A stretch of DNA of 64,000 nt, taken from contig NZ_WIXO01000002.1 of the NCBI RefSeq assembly GCF_009709575.1, positions 101,817 to 165,816 of the forward strand. Direction: 5' to 3'. Origin of the DNA: Streptomyces taklimakanensis (GTDB lineage Bacteria; Actinomycetota; Actinomycetes; Streptomycetales; Streptomycetaceae). Position numbers and translations under genes: made by a program. Positions within the stretch are counted from its first letter, which is position 1; each line of letters starts with the position of its first letter. The notes under the pieces were generated by a model, which was not told where the DNA came from, ran no database searches, and saw only the letters and a program-made list of their open reading frames with translations. Below, piece after piece: positions 38,998-48,826 of the stretch.

Positions 38998-40584
38998 TCA
39001 CTGGGGCGGGTTGCCGTGTTTGCGGGCGGGCAGGTCGGCGTGCTTGGTACGGAGCATGGCCAGGGCCCCGACGAGGACGGAGCGGGTGTCGGCCGGATCG
39101 ATCACGTCGTCGACCAGACCGCGTTCGGCCGCGTAGTAGGGATGCATCAGCTCGGACTTGTACTCCTTGACCAGTTCCCGACGCGTCTCGTCCGGATCGT
39201 CGGAGGCGGCGATCTCCCGCCGGAAGATCACGTTGGCGGCGCCCTCGGCACCCATCACCGCGATCTCGTTGGTCGGCCAGGCATAGGTCAGATCCGCACC
39301 GATGGACTGGGAGTCCATCACGATGTACGCGCCCCCGTACGCCTTGCGCAGCACCACCGACACCCGCGGCACCGTGGCGTTGCAGTACGCGTACAACAGC
39401 TTGGCGCCGTGCCGGATGATCCCGCCGTGCTCCTGGTCCACCCCCGGCAGGAACCCGGGCACGTCCAAAAGGGTGACGATCGGGATGTTGAACGCGTCGC
39501 ACATCTGCACGAACCGCGCGGCCTTCTCCGACGCGTGGATGTCCAACACCCCCGCCAGATGCCGGGGCTGGTTGGCCACGATCCCCACCACCTGCCCGTC
39601 CAGCCGGGCCAGCGCGCACACGATGTTGTTCGCCCACCGCTCGTGCACCTCGAGGTACTCGCCGTCGTCGACGATCTCCTCGATCACCGCCCGCATGTCG
39701 TAGGGACGGTTGCCGTCGACCGGCACCAACTCCAACAACGCCTCGCTCCGCCGGTCGACCGGATCGACGCACTCGGTACGCGGCGGGTTCTCCCGGTTGT
39801 TGGACGGCAGCAGCGACAGCAGGTAGCGCACCTCGGCCAGACAGGTCTCCTCGTCGTCGTAGGCGAAGTGCGCCACCCCGGAGGTGGCCGCGTGCACATC
39901 GGCACCGCCCAACCCGTTCTGCGACACCCGCGCCCCGGTGACGGCCTGCACCACGTCCGGACCGGTGATGAACATCTGCGAGGTGTCACGCACCATGAAC
40001 ACGAAGTCCGTCAACGCCGGCGAGTAGGCCGCCCCACCCGCACACGGCCCCAACATCACCGAGATCTGCGGAATCACCCCCGACGCCCGGGTGTTGCGCT
40101 GGAAGATCCCGCCGTACCCGGCCAGCGCCACCACACCCTCCTGGATGCGGGCCCCGGCCCCGTCGTTGAGCGAGACCAACGGCGCACCGGCCGCGATGGC
40201 CATGTCCATGATCTTGTGGATCTTCGCCGCGTGCGCCTCCCCCAACGCCCCACCGAAGATCCGGAAATCATGGGCGTAGACGAACACCGTCCGCCCCTCC
40301 ACCGTCCCCCAACCGGTGACCACCCCGTCGGTGTACGGCCGCCGGCCCTCCAGACCGAACCCCGTGGCCCGGTGCCGCCGCAACGGCTCCACCTCGTGGA
40401 ACGACCCGGCATCCACCAACAACTCGATCCGCTCACGCGCGGTCAGCTTCCCCTTCGCGTGCTGCGCCTCGGTCGCCTTCGGGGCGCCCCGGAGCACCTC
40501 CTGGCGCTTCCGGGCGAGTTCCGCGACCCTGTGGTGCATGGCCGCCCGTTCGGCTCGAAGGGTCGTCTCCTGCGGCATGGCCAC
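38998..40584 (-). CDS. Acyl-CoA carboxylase beta subunit (carboxyltransferase)
   Basis: 528 residues, full length. Carboxyltransferase core with oxyanion regions SLNDGAGARIQEGV and GPCAGGAAYSPAL in the N half, and DVPGFLPGVDQEHGGIIRHG, KAYGGAYIVM and GAEGAANVIFRR in the C half. It transfers CO2 from biotin to acetyl- or propionyl-CoA. The biotinylated alpha subunit is not in the window and must be the shared chromosomal one. Together with epsilon it is a cluster-dedicated malonyl-CoA supply. ATG at 40584; a second in-frame ATG lies at 40578. Confidence 0.95.
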   Translation of the reverse strand: MAMPQETTLRAERAAMHHRVAELARKRQEVLRGAPKATEAQHAKGKLTARERIELLVDAGSFHEVEPLRRHRATGFGLEGRRPYTDGVVTGWGTVEGRTVFVYAHDFRIFGGALGEAHAAKIHKIMDMAIAAGAPLVSLNDGAGARIQEGVVALAGYGGIFQRNTRASGVIPQISVMLGPCAGGAAYSPALTDFVFMVRDTSQMFITGPDVVQAVTGARVSQNGLGGADVHAATSGVAHFAYDDEETCLAEVRYLLSLLPSNNRENPPRTECVDPVDRRSEALLELVPVDGNRPYDMRAVIEEIVDDGEYLEVHERWANNIVCALARLDGQVVGIVANQPRHLAGVLDIHASEKAARFVQMCDAFNIPIVTLLDVPGFLPGVDQEHGGIIRHGAKLLYAYCNATVPRVSVVLRKAYGGAYIVMDSQSIGADLTYAWPTNEIAVMGAEGAANVIFRREIAASDDPDETRRELVKEYKSELMHPYYAAERGLVDDVIDPADTRSVLVGALAMLRTKHADLPARKHGNPPQ

Positions 40585-40597
40585 CTCCCTGTTTCTC

Positions 40598-41674
40598 TCA
40601 GCCGGTGCGGAAGGCCACGAAGTCGCAGAGGGCGTCGAGTGTGCGGCGTGCCGGCAGCGGTGGCAGGGACTCGAGCGCCTCCTTCGCCCTGGCCAGCCGC
40701 TGGTGCATGATCGCCTCGGCGCGGGCGGTGGCCCGCGAGGCGGAGAAGAGTTCGAGGACGCGGAGGTGCCAGTCGCCTCCGGCGGCGGATCCGGCCTCGA
40801 TCAGTTCGCGCAGCTCGGCGTCGCGCGGGTCGGTGTCCTCCCGGGCGAGCAGCACCGGGAGGCTGGGGACCCCGGCGAGCAGGTCCTTGCCCCGCTCCTT
40901 GCCGGTGAAGGCCTCGGGGGAGGCGAGGTCCAGCAGGTCGTCGGCGATCTGGAACGCGATGCCGAGTTGTTCGCCGTACTCGATGAGGACGTCGACGACC
41001 GCGTCGGGCGCGCCGGCCTGGAGGGCACCGACCCCCAGGGACATGGCCAGCAACGCGGCGGTCTTGCCGGCGGTCACCTGGAAGTAGTGCTCGACGGGGT
41101 CCTCCCCCGGCGCGGGTCCGGCGAGTTCGCGCAGTTGGCCCGCGATGAGTCGGTTCGCCGTGTCGGCGTTGAGGCCGAGTGCCCTGGGCACCAGGTCGGC
41201 GGCGAGCCGGGCGGCCCTGGCCAGCAGCCAGTCCCCGCCCAGGACGGCCATCCGGTTTCCCCACAGGACATTGGCGGTGGAGACACCGTGCCGGGTGGCG
41301 GCCCGGTCCACCACGTCGTCGTGGTAGAGCGAGGCGACGTGGACGAGTTCGGCGACGACGGCCGCCTGGACGACACCCTCCCTCGACGGGTCGCCGAACT
41401 CCGCGGCGAGCAGCGCCAGAAGTGTTCGCAGCCGCTTGCCGCCCGTGGCCGTCAGGTGCCCCGTGAGCTCCGCCACCCTGGGGTCGGAGGCGTCGCGGGA
41501 GCAGGCCCGAAGCCGCCGCTCGGCGGCGGCCAGCGCCTCGCTCAGACGGGCCTCGAAGTCCGGCCGGTTCGGGCCGAGCCGGCTCAGGAGCACGGAGGAA
41601 TACGAGAGACGGCCGTCCGGTGAAGCGGGTGTCGGAGCCTCGTACAGCTGCTTTGCGGTCACGAGGAAACTCAT
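40598..41674 (-). CDS. Polyprenyl diphosphate synthase
   Basis: 358 residues from the ATG at 41674; a TTG 66 bases further up would add 22 residues. First aspartate-rich motif in YHDDVVDRA, second in QIADDLLDLA, and GGKRLRTLLALL near the N-terminus: an all-helical trans-isoprenyl synthase, of the medium/long-chain type judging by length. It adds isopentenyl units to an allylic diphosphate. It lies 13 bp upstream of the carboxylase genes on the same strand. Its link to the peptide pathway is unclear; it may serve quinone or membrane lipid synthesis. Confidence 0.88.
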   Translation of the reverse strand: MSFLVTAKQLYEAPTPASPDGRLSYSSVLLSRLGPNRPDFEARLSEALAAAERRLRACSRDASDPRVAELTGHLTATGGKRLRTLLALLAAEFGDPSREGVVQAAVVAELVHVASLYHDDVVDRAATRHGVSTANVLWGNRMAVLGGDWLLARAARLAADLVPRALGLNADTANRLIAGQLRELAGPAPGEDPVEHYFQVTAGKTAALLAMSLGVGALQAGAPDAVVDVLIEYGEQLGIAFQIADDLLDLASPEAFTGKERGKDLLAGVPSLPVLLAREDTDPRDAELRELIEAGSAAGGDWHLRVLELFSASRATARAEAIMHQRLARAKEALESLPPLPARRTLDALCDFVAFRTG

Positions 41675-42464
41675 CCTGTCGGGCCTGCGGGACGGAATTG
41701 CGGTCGGTTGCCTTCCACCACGACCCTCGCAGTCCGCCAATCGGGCGACAACCGGCCTGACATGAAGGTGCCACCGTCCGCCCCGACATCACGAGGTTCG
41801 AACTCGGAAAACGGAGGATCGGGGGGAACGGTGAAACGGCGAACGAAATGGGCAACGGTAATTCCGCGGCCGGCCGTCGGGGCCGACCGTCTCCGGACCG
41901 GGGCGCGCACGTCCGTCCCCGGAAGCGCGCGGGGTGGCGGCGGGGCGGCACCGATCCGCCTCGTCCGGCCCGGACCGGAGGCGCGCGCACGTCGAACCGT
42001 TCGTTGTCACAAGGCTCTTCGGAACCCGGTGGCGACGTGACCCGCGCCGATGGAAACGAATGGCGAGGACCGTCAACTTTCCTCCCGAGCAAGGGTTTTC
42101 CTTTTGGTCCGGGAGCCTCGGACGAGATGCTTTTCGACTCCCCGTCACCATGCCTGGGAACCGCGACGGTCGGGAAGGGTCCGACGATTACCTGTCGGTA
42201 TCGTTCCGACGACCCGGTCCACCGGGAATTCGGAAGAGGCCGCCCGGCCCGGCCCGCGGGCGACGGGGGCTCGACGTGACACGGCCGCCGCGGCCGCTTC
42301 CTGGGTACGCTCCCACCGACCGCGCTCCGGCGGAAGGGGCCGGAACGGTTCCTCGACGGCGAACGGCAACTTGATGCCAGATGCCGTTGGGAGCCGACGG
42401 CGATGGACGCACGCGGAAGACAATCGGTGCGCCTTATGAACCCCCTTCGAAGGAGCCTCCCCCC
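41675..42464. other. Divergent intergenic region (~790 bp)
   Basis: Gap between the leftward polyprenyl synthase and the rightward MMPL transporter. Several short open frames exist on both strands, but none has coding character or a good ribosome site. It contains stretches of lower GC (about 42,050-42,190) and should hold the two divergent promoters; no clear -10/-35 pair was found. Confidence 0.5.
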
Positions 42465-44618
42465 ATGTTCGGACGGGTCGGACGGTCCGCCGTCAGACAT
42501 CCTTGGCTGACCATATTGGTGTGGGTGATCGCGGCGATGGGCACGGCGGCTCTGGCCCCGCCCCTGAAACCGGTCAGCGACCAGGCCGAATTCCTCCCCT
42601 CGCACTACGAGTCGGTGCGGGCCGGGGAGCTCCAGGAACGTGCTTTCCCACAACAGGAGCAGCCCGCCTCCGTCATGGTCTTCCGCCGTGACGACAACGG
42701 CACGCTGACCGAGGCCGACCTGGCGGACGTGCAGAAGGTCGCCGCCGGCCTGGATAAGGCGGGACTGGACAAGATCAAGAAGGTGGAGACCAGCCCGCAG
42801 GCCGTCTCCCCCAACCGCGAGATCGCCCTGGCGAGTATCGTCGCGACCACCAAGGACCCCTACAACGCCGATCTGCTGGACTCGATCAAGGAGATGCGGG
42901 AGGAGGCCAAGCCCCTCCTGGAGGGCACCGCCCTGCACATGGGGATCACCGGGGCCTCGGCGACCACGCTGGACACCCTGGAGTCCTCGGGCGACACCGA
43001 CGCCATGATCATGATGGCGACGCTGGTGTTGATCATCGTGCTGCTGGCCGCGATCTTCCGCAGCCCGCTGATCGCGATCCTGCCGGTCCTCGTCATCACC
43101 CTGGTCTTCGTGGTGGCCACCGGGCTGATCTCCACCGCCGCCGAGTTCGGCGGGTTCCAGGCGGACTCCTCGATCGGTTCGATCCTGATCGTGGTGCTGT
43201 TCGGCGTCGGCACCGACTACATCCTGTTCCTGCTCTTCCGCTACCGGGAGTTCCTGCGCCAGGGGCAGGAACCGAAGGAGGCCATGGGCGAGGCCGTCGC
43301 CCGGGTCGGGGAGACCATCGCCTCGGCCGCCGGCGCCGTGATCGCCGCTTTCCTCGCCCTGCTGCTGTCCTCCCTGGGCATGCTGCGGGCCATGGGACCG
43401 TCCCTGGCGATCTCGGTCGCCGTCACCCTGCTGGCCGCGCTGACGTTGGTGCCCGCGGTCTTCTCCCTGTTGGGTGCCAAGGCGTTCTGGCCGTCCAAGG
43501 CGTGGCGCAGGGAACCGCGGCACGGGCTCGCCGCCCGGACCGCTTCCCTCACCGCACGCCGCCCCGGTCTCGTCGCCGCCGCCTCCGGCGGTCTGCTGGC
43601 CGTGCTGGCCGCGGGCGTCCTCAACCTCAACACGGTCTTCGACAACGCCGGCTCGCTGCCGAAGAACCTGGAGTCGGTGCAGGCGGCGGAGGCACTCGAG
43701 CGCGGTTTCTCGGCCGGCCAGACCGACCCGACCCGGATCTTCCTGGAGGCCGAGGACGGCGGCAAGTTGGAGCGGAGTCAGGTCACCGCCTACGAGAAGG
43801 AGCTGTCCGCGGCCGGCCTCGGACAGGTCACGCCCGCGGTCCTCAACCCCGAGGGCGACGTCGCCCAGCTCGGTGTGGTGCTCAAGCACAAGCCGGACAG
43901 CACCCAGGCCATCGACGTGGTCTCCGGACCGCTGCGCGACGTCGCCCACGAGGCGGCGCCGGAGGGCACCCGGGTCCTCGTCGGCGGCACCTCGGCGGTG
44001 CTCGCCGACATCCAGCACGCCACCAACCGCGACTACTCCGTGGTCTTCCCGGCCGCCGGAATCGCGATCATGGTGATCCTCGGGCTGCTGCTGCGCAGCG
44101 CCGTCGCCCCCTGGTACCTGATGCTCGCCGTCGGCCTGGGCTTCGCCGCGACGCTGGGCTCCACCGTCTGGCTCTTCCAGGGCCTCATGGGCGAGGCCGG
44201 TCTGCCCTTCACCCTGCCCGTGATCGTCTACCTGTTCGTCGTCGCGATCGGCACCGACTACAACATCCTGGTGGTGGCCCGACTGCGCGAGGAGGTCAAG
44301 CGCGGCAACGCCCCGGCGCAGGCCGTCCGTCAGGCGATCACCCACTCGGCGTCCACCATCGGCACGGCGGCCGTCATCCTCGCGGGCACCTTCGGCGTCC
44401 TGCTGCTGGCCCAGAACTCCATGCTCCAGCAGATGGGCTTCGCCGTGGCCTTCGGCATCCTGCTCACCGCCTTCGTGATGGCCCTGCTGCTGGTGCCCGC
44501 CGTGACCACCCTGCTCGGCCACCGGACGTGGTGGCCCGGCCGCGCCACGCCGGACACCGAGCCGGAGGCGGCCCCGGAGCCGCCGGCGCAGGAACCCGCC
44601 CTCGCCCAGCGCGGGTGA
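42465..44618 (+). CDS. MMPL/RND-family transporter
   Basis: 717 residues from the ATG at 42465, chosen because AAGGAG lies about nine bases upstream. Two homologous halves, each with one membrane helix, a large extracytoplasmic loop and five further helices, about 12 in all. MMPL signature stretches are GVGTDYILFLLFRYRE in the first half and AIGTDYNILVVARLREE in the second. Family members export lipids and lipopeptides using the proton gradient, so a second exporter for the lipopeptide is plausible. A strong terminator follows the stop. Confidence 0.93.
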   Translation: MFGRVGRSAVRHPWLTILVWVIAAMGTAALAPPLKPVSDQAEFLPSHYESVRAGELQERAFPQQEQPASVMVFRRDDNGTLTEADLADVQKVAAGLDKAGLDKIKKVETSPQAVSPNREIALASIVATTKDPYNADLLDSIKEMREEAKPLLEGTALHMGITGASATTLDTLESSGDTDAMIMMATLVLIIVLLAAIFRSPLIAILPVLVITLVFVVATGLISTAAEFGGFQADSSIGSILIVVLFGVGTDYILFLLFRYREFLRQGQEPKEAMGEAVARVGETIASAAGAVIAAFLALLLSSLGMLRAMGPSLAISVAVTLLAALTLVPAVFSLLGAKAFWPSKAWRREPRHGLAARTASLTARRPGLVAAASGGLLAVLAAGVLNLNTVFDNAGSLPKNLESVQAAEALERGFSAGQTDPTRIFLEAEDGGKLERSQVTAYEKELSAAGLGQVTPAVLNPEGDVAQLGVVLKHKPDSTQAIDVVSGPLRDVAHEAAPEGTRVLVGGTSAVLADIQHATNRDYSVVFPAAGIAIMVILGLLLRSAVAPWYLMLAVGLGFAATLGSTVWLFQGLMGEAGLPFTLPVIVYLFVVAIGTDYNILVVARLREEVKRGNAPAQAVRQAITHSASTIGTAAVILAGTFGVLLLAQNSMLQQMGFAVAFGILLTAFVMALLLVPAVTTLLGHRTWWPGRATPDTEPEAAPEPPAQEPALAQRG

Positions 44619-44623
44619 CGGAC

Positions 44624-44667
44624 GGGGTGCCGCCCGGCTCCCACCCCCGGGGGCCGGACGGCACCCC
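44624..44667 (+). terminator. Terminator after MMPL transporter
   Basis: 14-base arms GGGGTGCCGcCCGG / CCGGaCGGCACCCC with one mismatch and a 16-base GC-rich loop, starting 6 bp after the stop. Confidence 0.75.
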
Positions 44668-44741
44668 CTTCCGTGGGGGGACGCCGGGCGCCCTGCGATC
44701 GTGTCGTCCGGCAGAACGAAACAGTCCCTACGATCGGCGAG

Positions 44742-46763
44742 GTGAAACCAGTCGCCGTCCTCCTGATAGCCGCGGCCACCGCTCTGCTCGGCCCGATGAT
44801 CATGGCCGTCGTGGCCCGCAGACTGCTCGGGCTGCGGATCGGCAAGGTCCGCGCCCTCCTCACCGGATGCGTGGGGCTGTTGGTCGCGGGAGTGGTCGGC
44901 ACCCCGATGGGCCCCGCGGCGAGCCGTACCCCACTGGTGACCGTGCAGCTCGGCGCGGCCCTGATCGCCGCCATGATCTTCCTGGCGCTCTCCGAGGCCG
45001 TGGTCCCCAGCGGATCGGTGCGCGGAATGATCCGCTGGCCCGGCGCCGTGCGCCGCAGGCTGGCGCGCAGCCGGCGCTACACGCAACTCAGCAGGATCGC
45101 CGTGCGGCACGGGCTGCGACGCTTCCTGACCGGCCGGCCCCGACGCGCCGGCAGGAGCCCGCAGGACCAGGCGGAACTGGCCAGGTCCCTGCGGCTGGCG
45201 CTGGAGGAGGCGGGAGCCACCTTCGTCAAGCTGGGTCAGGTGCTCTCCTCCCGCTACGACCTGCTGCCCGACGTGTTCGTCGACGAACTGAGCTCGCTGC
45301 AGCACGAGGTCTCCCCCGAACCCTGGCCCGACATCGAACGGGTGCTGGCCGAGGATCTGGGCGCCTCGCCGGCGGAGGTGTTCGCGGAGTTCGACCCCGA
45401 GCCGCTGGCGGCCGGTTCCATGGCCCAGGTGCACCGGGCCCGGCTGCGCGACGGCCAGGCGGTGGCCGTCAAGGTGCAGCGGCCGGGCGCCCGCCAGATC
45501 GTGGAGCGCGACCTGGACATCCTCTTCCGGATCAGCGACATGCTGGAACGGCACACCGGATGGGGTCGGACGGTCGGCTCCCGCGAACTGGCGCAGGGAT
45601 TCGCCGACTCGCTCCACGAGGAGCTGGACTTCCGCACCGAGGCCCGCAACACCATGGCCGTGGCCGCGAACGCCGCCCCGTCGGAGGACGTCGGGCCCGC
45701 GGGCGGGGACGGCGACGGGACGACGGGGAGCCCGGAGGGCCGGAGCCCCGGCACCACGCCGCGCGTGCGGTTCCCCCGGGTCCACCGGGAACTGTGCGGC
45801 GAACGGGTGCTGGTCGTCGAGTGGCTCGACGGAGTCACCCTGAACCGGGCCGACGCCGTCATCGACGCGCGCGGTCTGGACCGCGGGGAACTCGCCCGCG
45901 ACCTGCTCGGCTGCCTGCTGGGACAGATCATGTCCGAGGGCGTCTTCCACGCCGACCCCCACCCCGGGAACGTCCTGGTCCTGGAGGACGGCCGGCTGGG
46001 CCTGGTGGACTTCGGCTCCGTGGGCCGGATCGACCAGATGCTCCGCTCCAGCCTGCGCAACCTGCTCCTGGCGATCGACCGCAGCGATCCGCCGGCGATG
46101 TCCGACGCCCTGCTGGAGCTGGTGGAGCGCCCCGAGGAGATCGACGAGGAGCGCTTCAAGCGCGCGTTGGGCCGCTTCACGGCCCGCCACCTGACCTCGG
46201 GCACTCCCCCGAGCCGCGAGATGTTCACCGACCTGTTCCTGATCGTGGCCCAGTACGGTCTCACCATGCCGCCCGAGGTGGCCGCGGCCTTCCGCGCGCT
46301 GACCACCCTGGAGGGCTCCCTGAACCGACTCGTGCCGGGCTTCGACATCGTCGAGGAGGCACGTTCCTTCGCCTCCTCCGAACTCACCCGCAGGCTCTCC
46401 CCCCGGCACCTGGGCCGGTCCCTGACGGACGAGGCCGCCGCAGTGCTGCCGATGCTGCTCCGACTGCCGCGCCGGGCGGAGCGCGTCAGCAGCGCGCTGG
46501 AGCACGGCAGGCTCAGCATCAACGTACGACTGCTGGCGGACGAGCGGGATCGACGCTTCATACGGAGCATCGTCCGCGATGTGCTGCTCGCCTTCATCGG
46601 CGGACTGACCGGGGTCCTGGGCATGCTGCTGCTGGCCGCGGAGGGCGGCCCCCGCATCTCCGGCTCGCTGCGGCTGTTCGAGGTCTTCGGCTACAACATG
46701 CTGCTGGTCAGTTCGGTGCTGATGCTGCGGGTGCTCTTCACGATCACCAAACCGGAGCGGTGA
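44742..46763 (+). CDS. ABC1/UbiB-family atypical kinase, membrane-anchored
   Basis: 673 residues from the GTG at 44742; an in-frame start at 44673 would run into the preceding terminator. Two or three N-terminal membrane segments, then the UbiB domain: KxGQ motif in FVKLGQVLSSR, the Ala-rich loop LAAGSMAQVH, VAVKVQRPG, EELDFRTEARN, HADPHPGN and VDFGSVG, and two C-terminal membrane helices. UbiB proteins support isoprenoid quinone biology and lipid transport. Nothing ties it to the peptide pathway except position, so it may be a bystander. Confidence 0.9.
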   Translation: MKPVAVLLIAAATALLGPMIMAVVARRLLGLRIGKVRALLTGCVGLLVAGVVGTPMGPAASRTPLVTVQLGAALIAAMIFLALSEAVVPSGSVRGMIRWPGAVRRRLARSRRYTQLSRIAVRHGLRRFLTGRPRRAGRSPQDQAELARSLRLALEEAGATFVKLGQVLSSRYDLLPDVFVDELSSLQHEVSPEPWPDIERVLAEDLGASPAEVFAEFDPEPLAAGSMAQVHRARLRDGQAVAVKVQRPGARQIVERDLDILFRISDMLERHTGWGRTVGSRELAQGFADSLHEELDFRTEARNTMAVAANAAPSEDVGPAGGDGDGTTGSPEGRSPGTTPRVRFPRVHRELCGERVLVVEWLDGVTLNRADAVIDARGLDRGELARDLLGCLLGQIMSEGVFHADPHPGNVLVLEDGRLGLVDFGSVGRIDQMLRSSLRNLLLAIDRSDPPAMSDALLELVERPEEIDEERFKRALGRFTARHLTSGTPPSREMFTDLFLIVAQYGLTMPPEVAAAFRALTTLEGSLNRLVPGFDIVEEARSFASSELTRRLSPRHLGRSLTDEAAAVLPMLLRLPRRAERVSSALEHGRLSINVRLLADERDRRFIRSIVRDVLLAFIGGLTGVLGMLLLAAEGGPRISGSLRLFEVFGYNMLLVSSVLMLRVLFTITKPER

Positions 46764-46853
46764 GGGGACCGGCCCGTGTCCACGGGAGGGGTCGCCCGCG
46801 GTCGGACACCGGCGGGTGTTCCCCGCGGCGGTCGCGACGGGTGGCCACCGCCG

Positions 46854-47648
46854 TCACCGCGTTCCCGACGCGGTCCTTCCGTACCTCCCCCGGGGGGCGG
46901 CCGGCGCGGTGTGGGCGCGCTGCAACGCGTCCCCCAGCTCGGCAGCCGAGTCGAACACGGCCGCGCCGAGCCGCCGGCTCGGGATCAGGTCCATCCGGCT
47001 CGGCGTACCCGACACCGACAGCGCGGCGACCACCCGGCCGTCCCCGATCCGTACGGGCACGGCGTACGCGACCTCGCCGGGCACCATGACGTCGGCTCCC
47101 CGGGCCCAGCCGCGGCGACGCACCTGGGAGAGCTGGCCGGCGGTGAACCGGGCGCCGCGCAGCCCGTGGTAGATCTCCTCGGGATCCTCCCAGGCGAGCA
47201 GCACCAGGGCGACCGCACCGGCGGTGACGGGTCTGGCCGTGCCCACCGGCGCCTTCTCGGTGCCGCCGGACCCGGCGACACCGTCCGCGGAGGTCGCGAC
47301 GCAGATCTGCACCCTCCCGCGGCGCCGCAGGACACGTGCTTCCAGCCCGGTCGCGGCGTGTAGTTCGGCCAGCACCGGAGCCGCCGCCCGGGCCAGCCGG
47401 TCGTAGCGCGCCTCGACCGCCAGGGTGCCGAGCCTGGGGCCGAGGACGAACCGTCCGTGGGAGTCGCGGGTGAGCAGCCCGAGCCGTTCCAGCGCCACCG
47501 CGATCCGGTACGCGGTGGGACGGGCGAGGCCGCTGCGGGAGACCAGTTCGCTCAACGGCGCCGGTGCCTGCTCCACGATCTCCAGCAGGGCGGACGCCTT
47601 GTCGAGCACGCCGACCCCGCTGGCCCACTCCCGGGTCGCCGTGGTCAT
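46854..47648 (-). CDS. IclR-family transcriptional regulator
   Basis: 264 residues from the ATG at 47648. N-terminal winged helix (LSELVSRSGLARPTAYRIAVALERLGLL) and C-terminal effector domain with VPGEVAYAVPV and ALSVSGTPSRM. IclR proteins usually respond to small carboxylic acids and regulate neighbouring genes. It converges with the UbiB-like gene (91-bp gap). The open frame extends another 64 codons upstream, but those residues look non-coding. Target unknown. Confidence 0.85.
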   Translation of the reverse strand: MTTATREWASGVGVLDKASALLEIVEQAPAPLSELVSRSGLARPTAYRIAVALERLGLLTRDSHGRFVLGPRLGTLAVEARYDRLARAAAPVLAELHAATGLEARVLRRRGRVQICVATSADGVAGSGGTEKAPVGTARPVTAGAVALVLLAWEDPEEIYHGLRGARFTAGQLSQVRRRGWARGADVMVPGEVAYAVPVRIGDGRVVAALSVSGTPSRMDLIPSRRLGAAVFDSAAELGDALQRAHTAPAAPRGRYGRTASGTR

Positions 47649-47904
47649 CGCCGGACCACCGGAGGTCTGCGGCGGAGACGGCCACCGGGCGGCGTCTTCG
47701 GAGCGGAGCCCTCGGAGGCGTCCCGCGACCAAAGGCGCGCGGCGTGGCCCGCCGTGTCCCCCAAACCGCCGCCGACGCACGCCACCGCCCGGCGGCCCGG
47801 CAGCCGTGTCCGGAGCGGCGCCGGGGCGGCATGGCGGCACGGCCGGATGGTCTCGGTGCCAGGTGGCATGGTGTTCCGGTCTCCTCGCTCGCGCGGGACG
47901 GTCG
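47649..47904. other. Gap between IclR gene and broken fabD
   Basis: 256 bp with no convincing gene. It should contain the IclR promoter on the left-going strand; no clear boxes were seen. Confidence 0.4.
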
Positions 47905-48618
47905 TCAGTCCAGGGCGCCGGGGCCGTCCCCGGACACCACTTCGGTGCCCGGGGCGATCCGGCGGATCAGCCCGGCCAGAGTGCGCCCCGGCCCCAGTTC
48001 GACCAGGCGACGGCAGCCGAGGGTGTCGGTGAGGGTGCGCACGCTCTCCTCCCAGAGCACCGGCGAGGTGAGCCGGCGGGTTCCGATCCCGGTCCAGTCG
48101 CAGTCGCCGCCGTACGGCCGCGCGTCGACGTTGGCGACCCACACGTCCTCACCGGCCTCCCGCACGGCGCCCGCCAGGTGCTCCACCCGCTCCAGCGGGG
48201 CCGCGACCAGGACGCCCATGGTGCCGCCACGGGTCCGGGCGGCCTCCCTCATGGCACGGCCGCGCCGCGGCGACGAGCGTCGCCGCGGCGCGGAGGGTGA
48301 GGGCCCCGGCCGCGGTGAGGGCGACGTACTCGCCCAGGCTGTGGCCCGCGCAGGCGACCACGGGCCCGTCGAGCGCCCCGCGTCGCACCGCCTCGGAGTG
48401 GGCGACCACCGCGACGGCGAACACCGACAACCGCGCCGGGTCGGTGCGCCGGAGCTGCTCGGTGGAGGTACGGAGCAGCAGCTCGGGGATGTCCTCCCCG
48501 GTGACCTCGGAGATCTCCGCGGTGGCGTCCCAGGACGGGGGTCACGCCAGGGTTCGCCCATCCCCTGCTTCTGTGTTCCCTGGCCGGGGAACACCAGGCC
48601 GATCGGCCGCTGACTCAT
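47905..48618 (-). pseudogene. fabD: Malonyl-CoA:ACP transacylase (FabD-like) with two frameshifts
   Basis: Starts MSQRPIGLVFPGQGTQKQGM, the FabD/acyltransferase N-terminus. After about 25 codons the homologous reading moves to a second frame at a run of five G/C (48537-48541) and continues PSWDATAEISEV through to AGHSLGEYVAL, the nucleophile motif. Near 48250-48260 it returns to the first frame (GRAMREAARTRGG) and runs to the stop (ELGPGRTLAGLIRR). A one-base loss followed by a one-base gain restores the frame. Either the gene is decayed or there are homopolymer sequencing errors. If truly broken, malonyl loading of the cluster ACPs must rely on the housekeeping FabD. Total length is only ~235 codons, short for FabD. 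Confidence 0.8.
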
Positions 48619-48826
48619 GGATCCGCCTTCCGCACGGAATTCACCGAGGGCACGGGGACCCGTACAAGGGCCAAGGAGCACGGGTCCCCGTGTACCGGCG
48701 GCCTACGGGGGGGTGACGAGCCGCCGGGGGCGGGAACTTCCCCGAACCGGGAACCGCCCCTGGCTCCATCCAACTGTGCGACGTTCGAGGGGGGCAACGC
48801 CCGTTTCATGAAGCTGCCAGTCCGCC

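Noticed and set aside
41708..42439. Several overlapping 90-145-codon frames between the polyprenyl synthase and the MMPL gene
   Set aside because: No homology by eye, no good starts, and three frames are open at once; treated as intergenic.
47645..47840. 64-codon N-terminal extension of the IclR regulator
   Set aside because: Arg/Gly/Pro-rich and non-conserved in appearance. The ATG at 47648 begins a normal IclR N-terminus.
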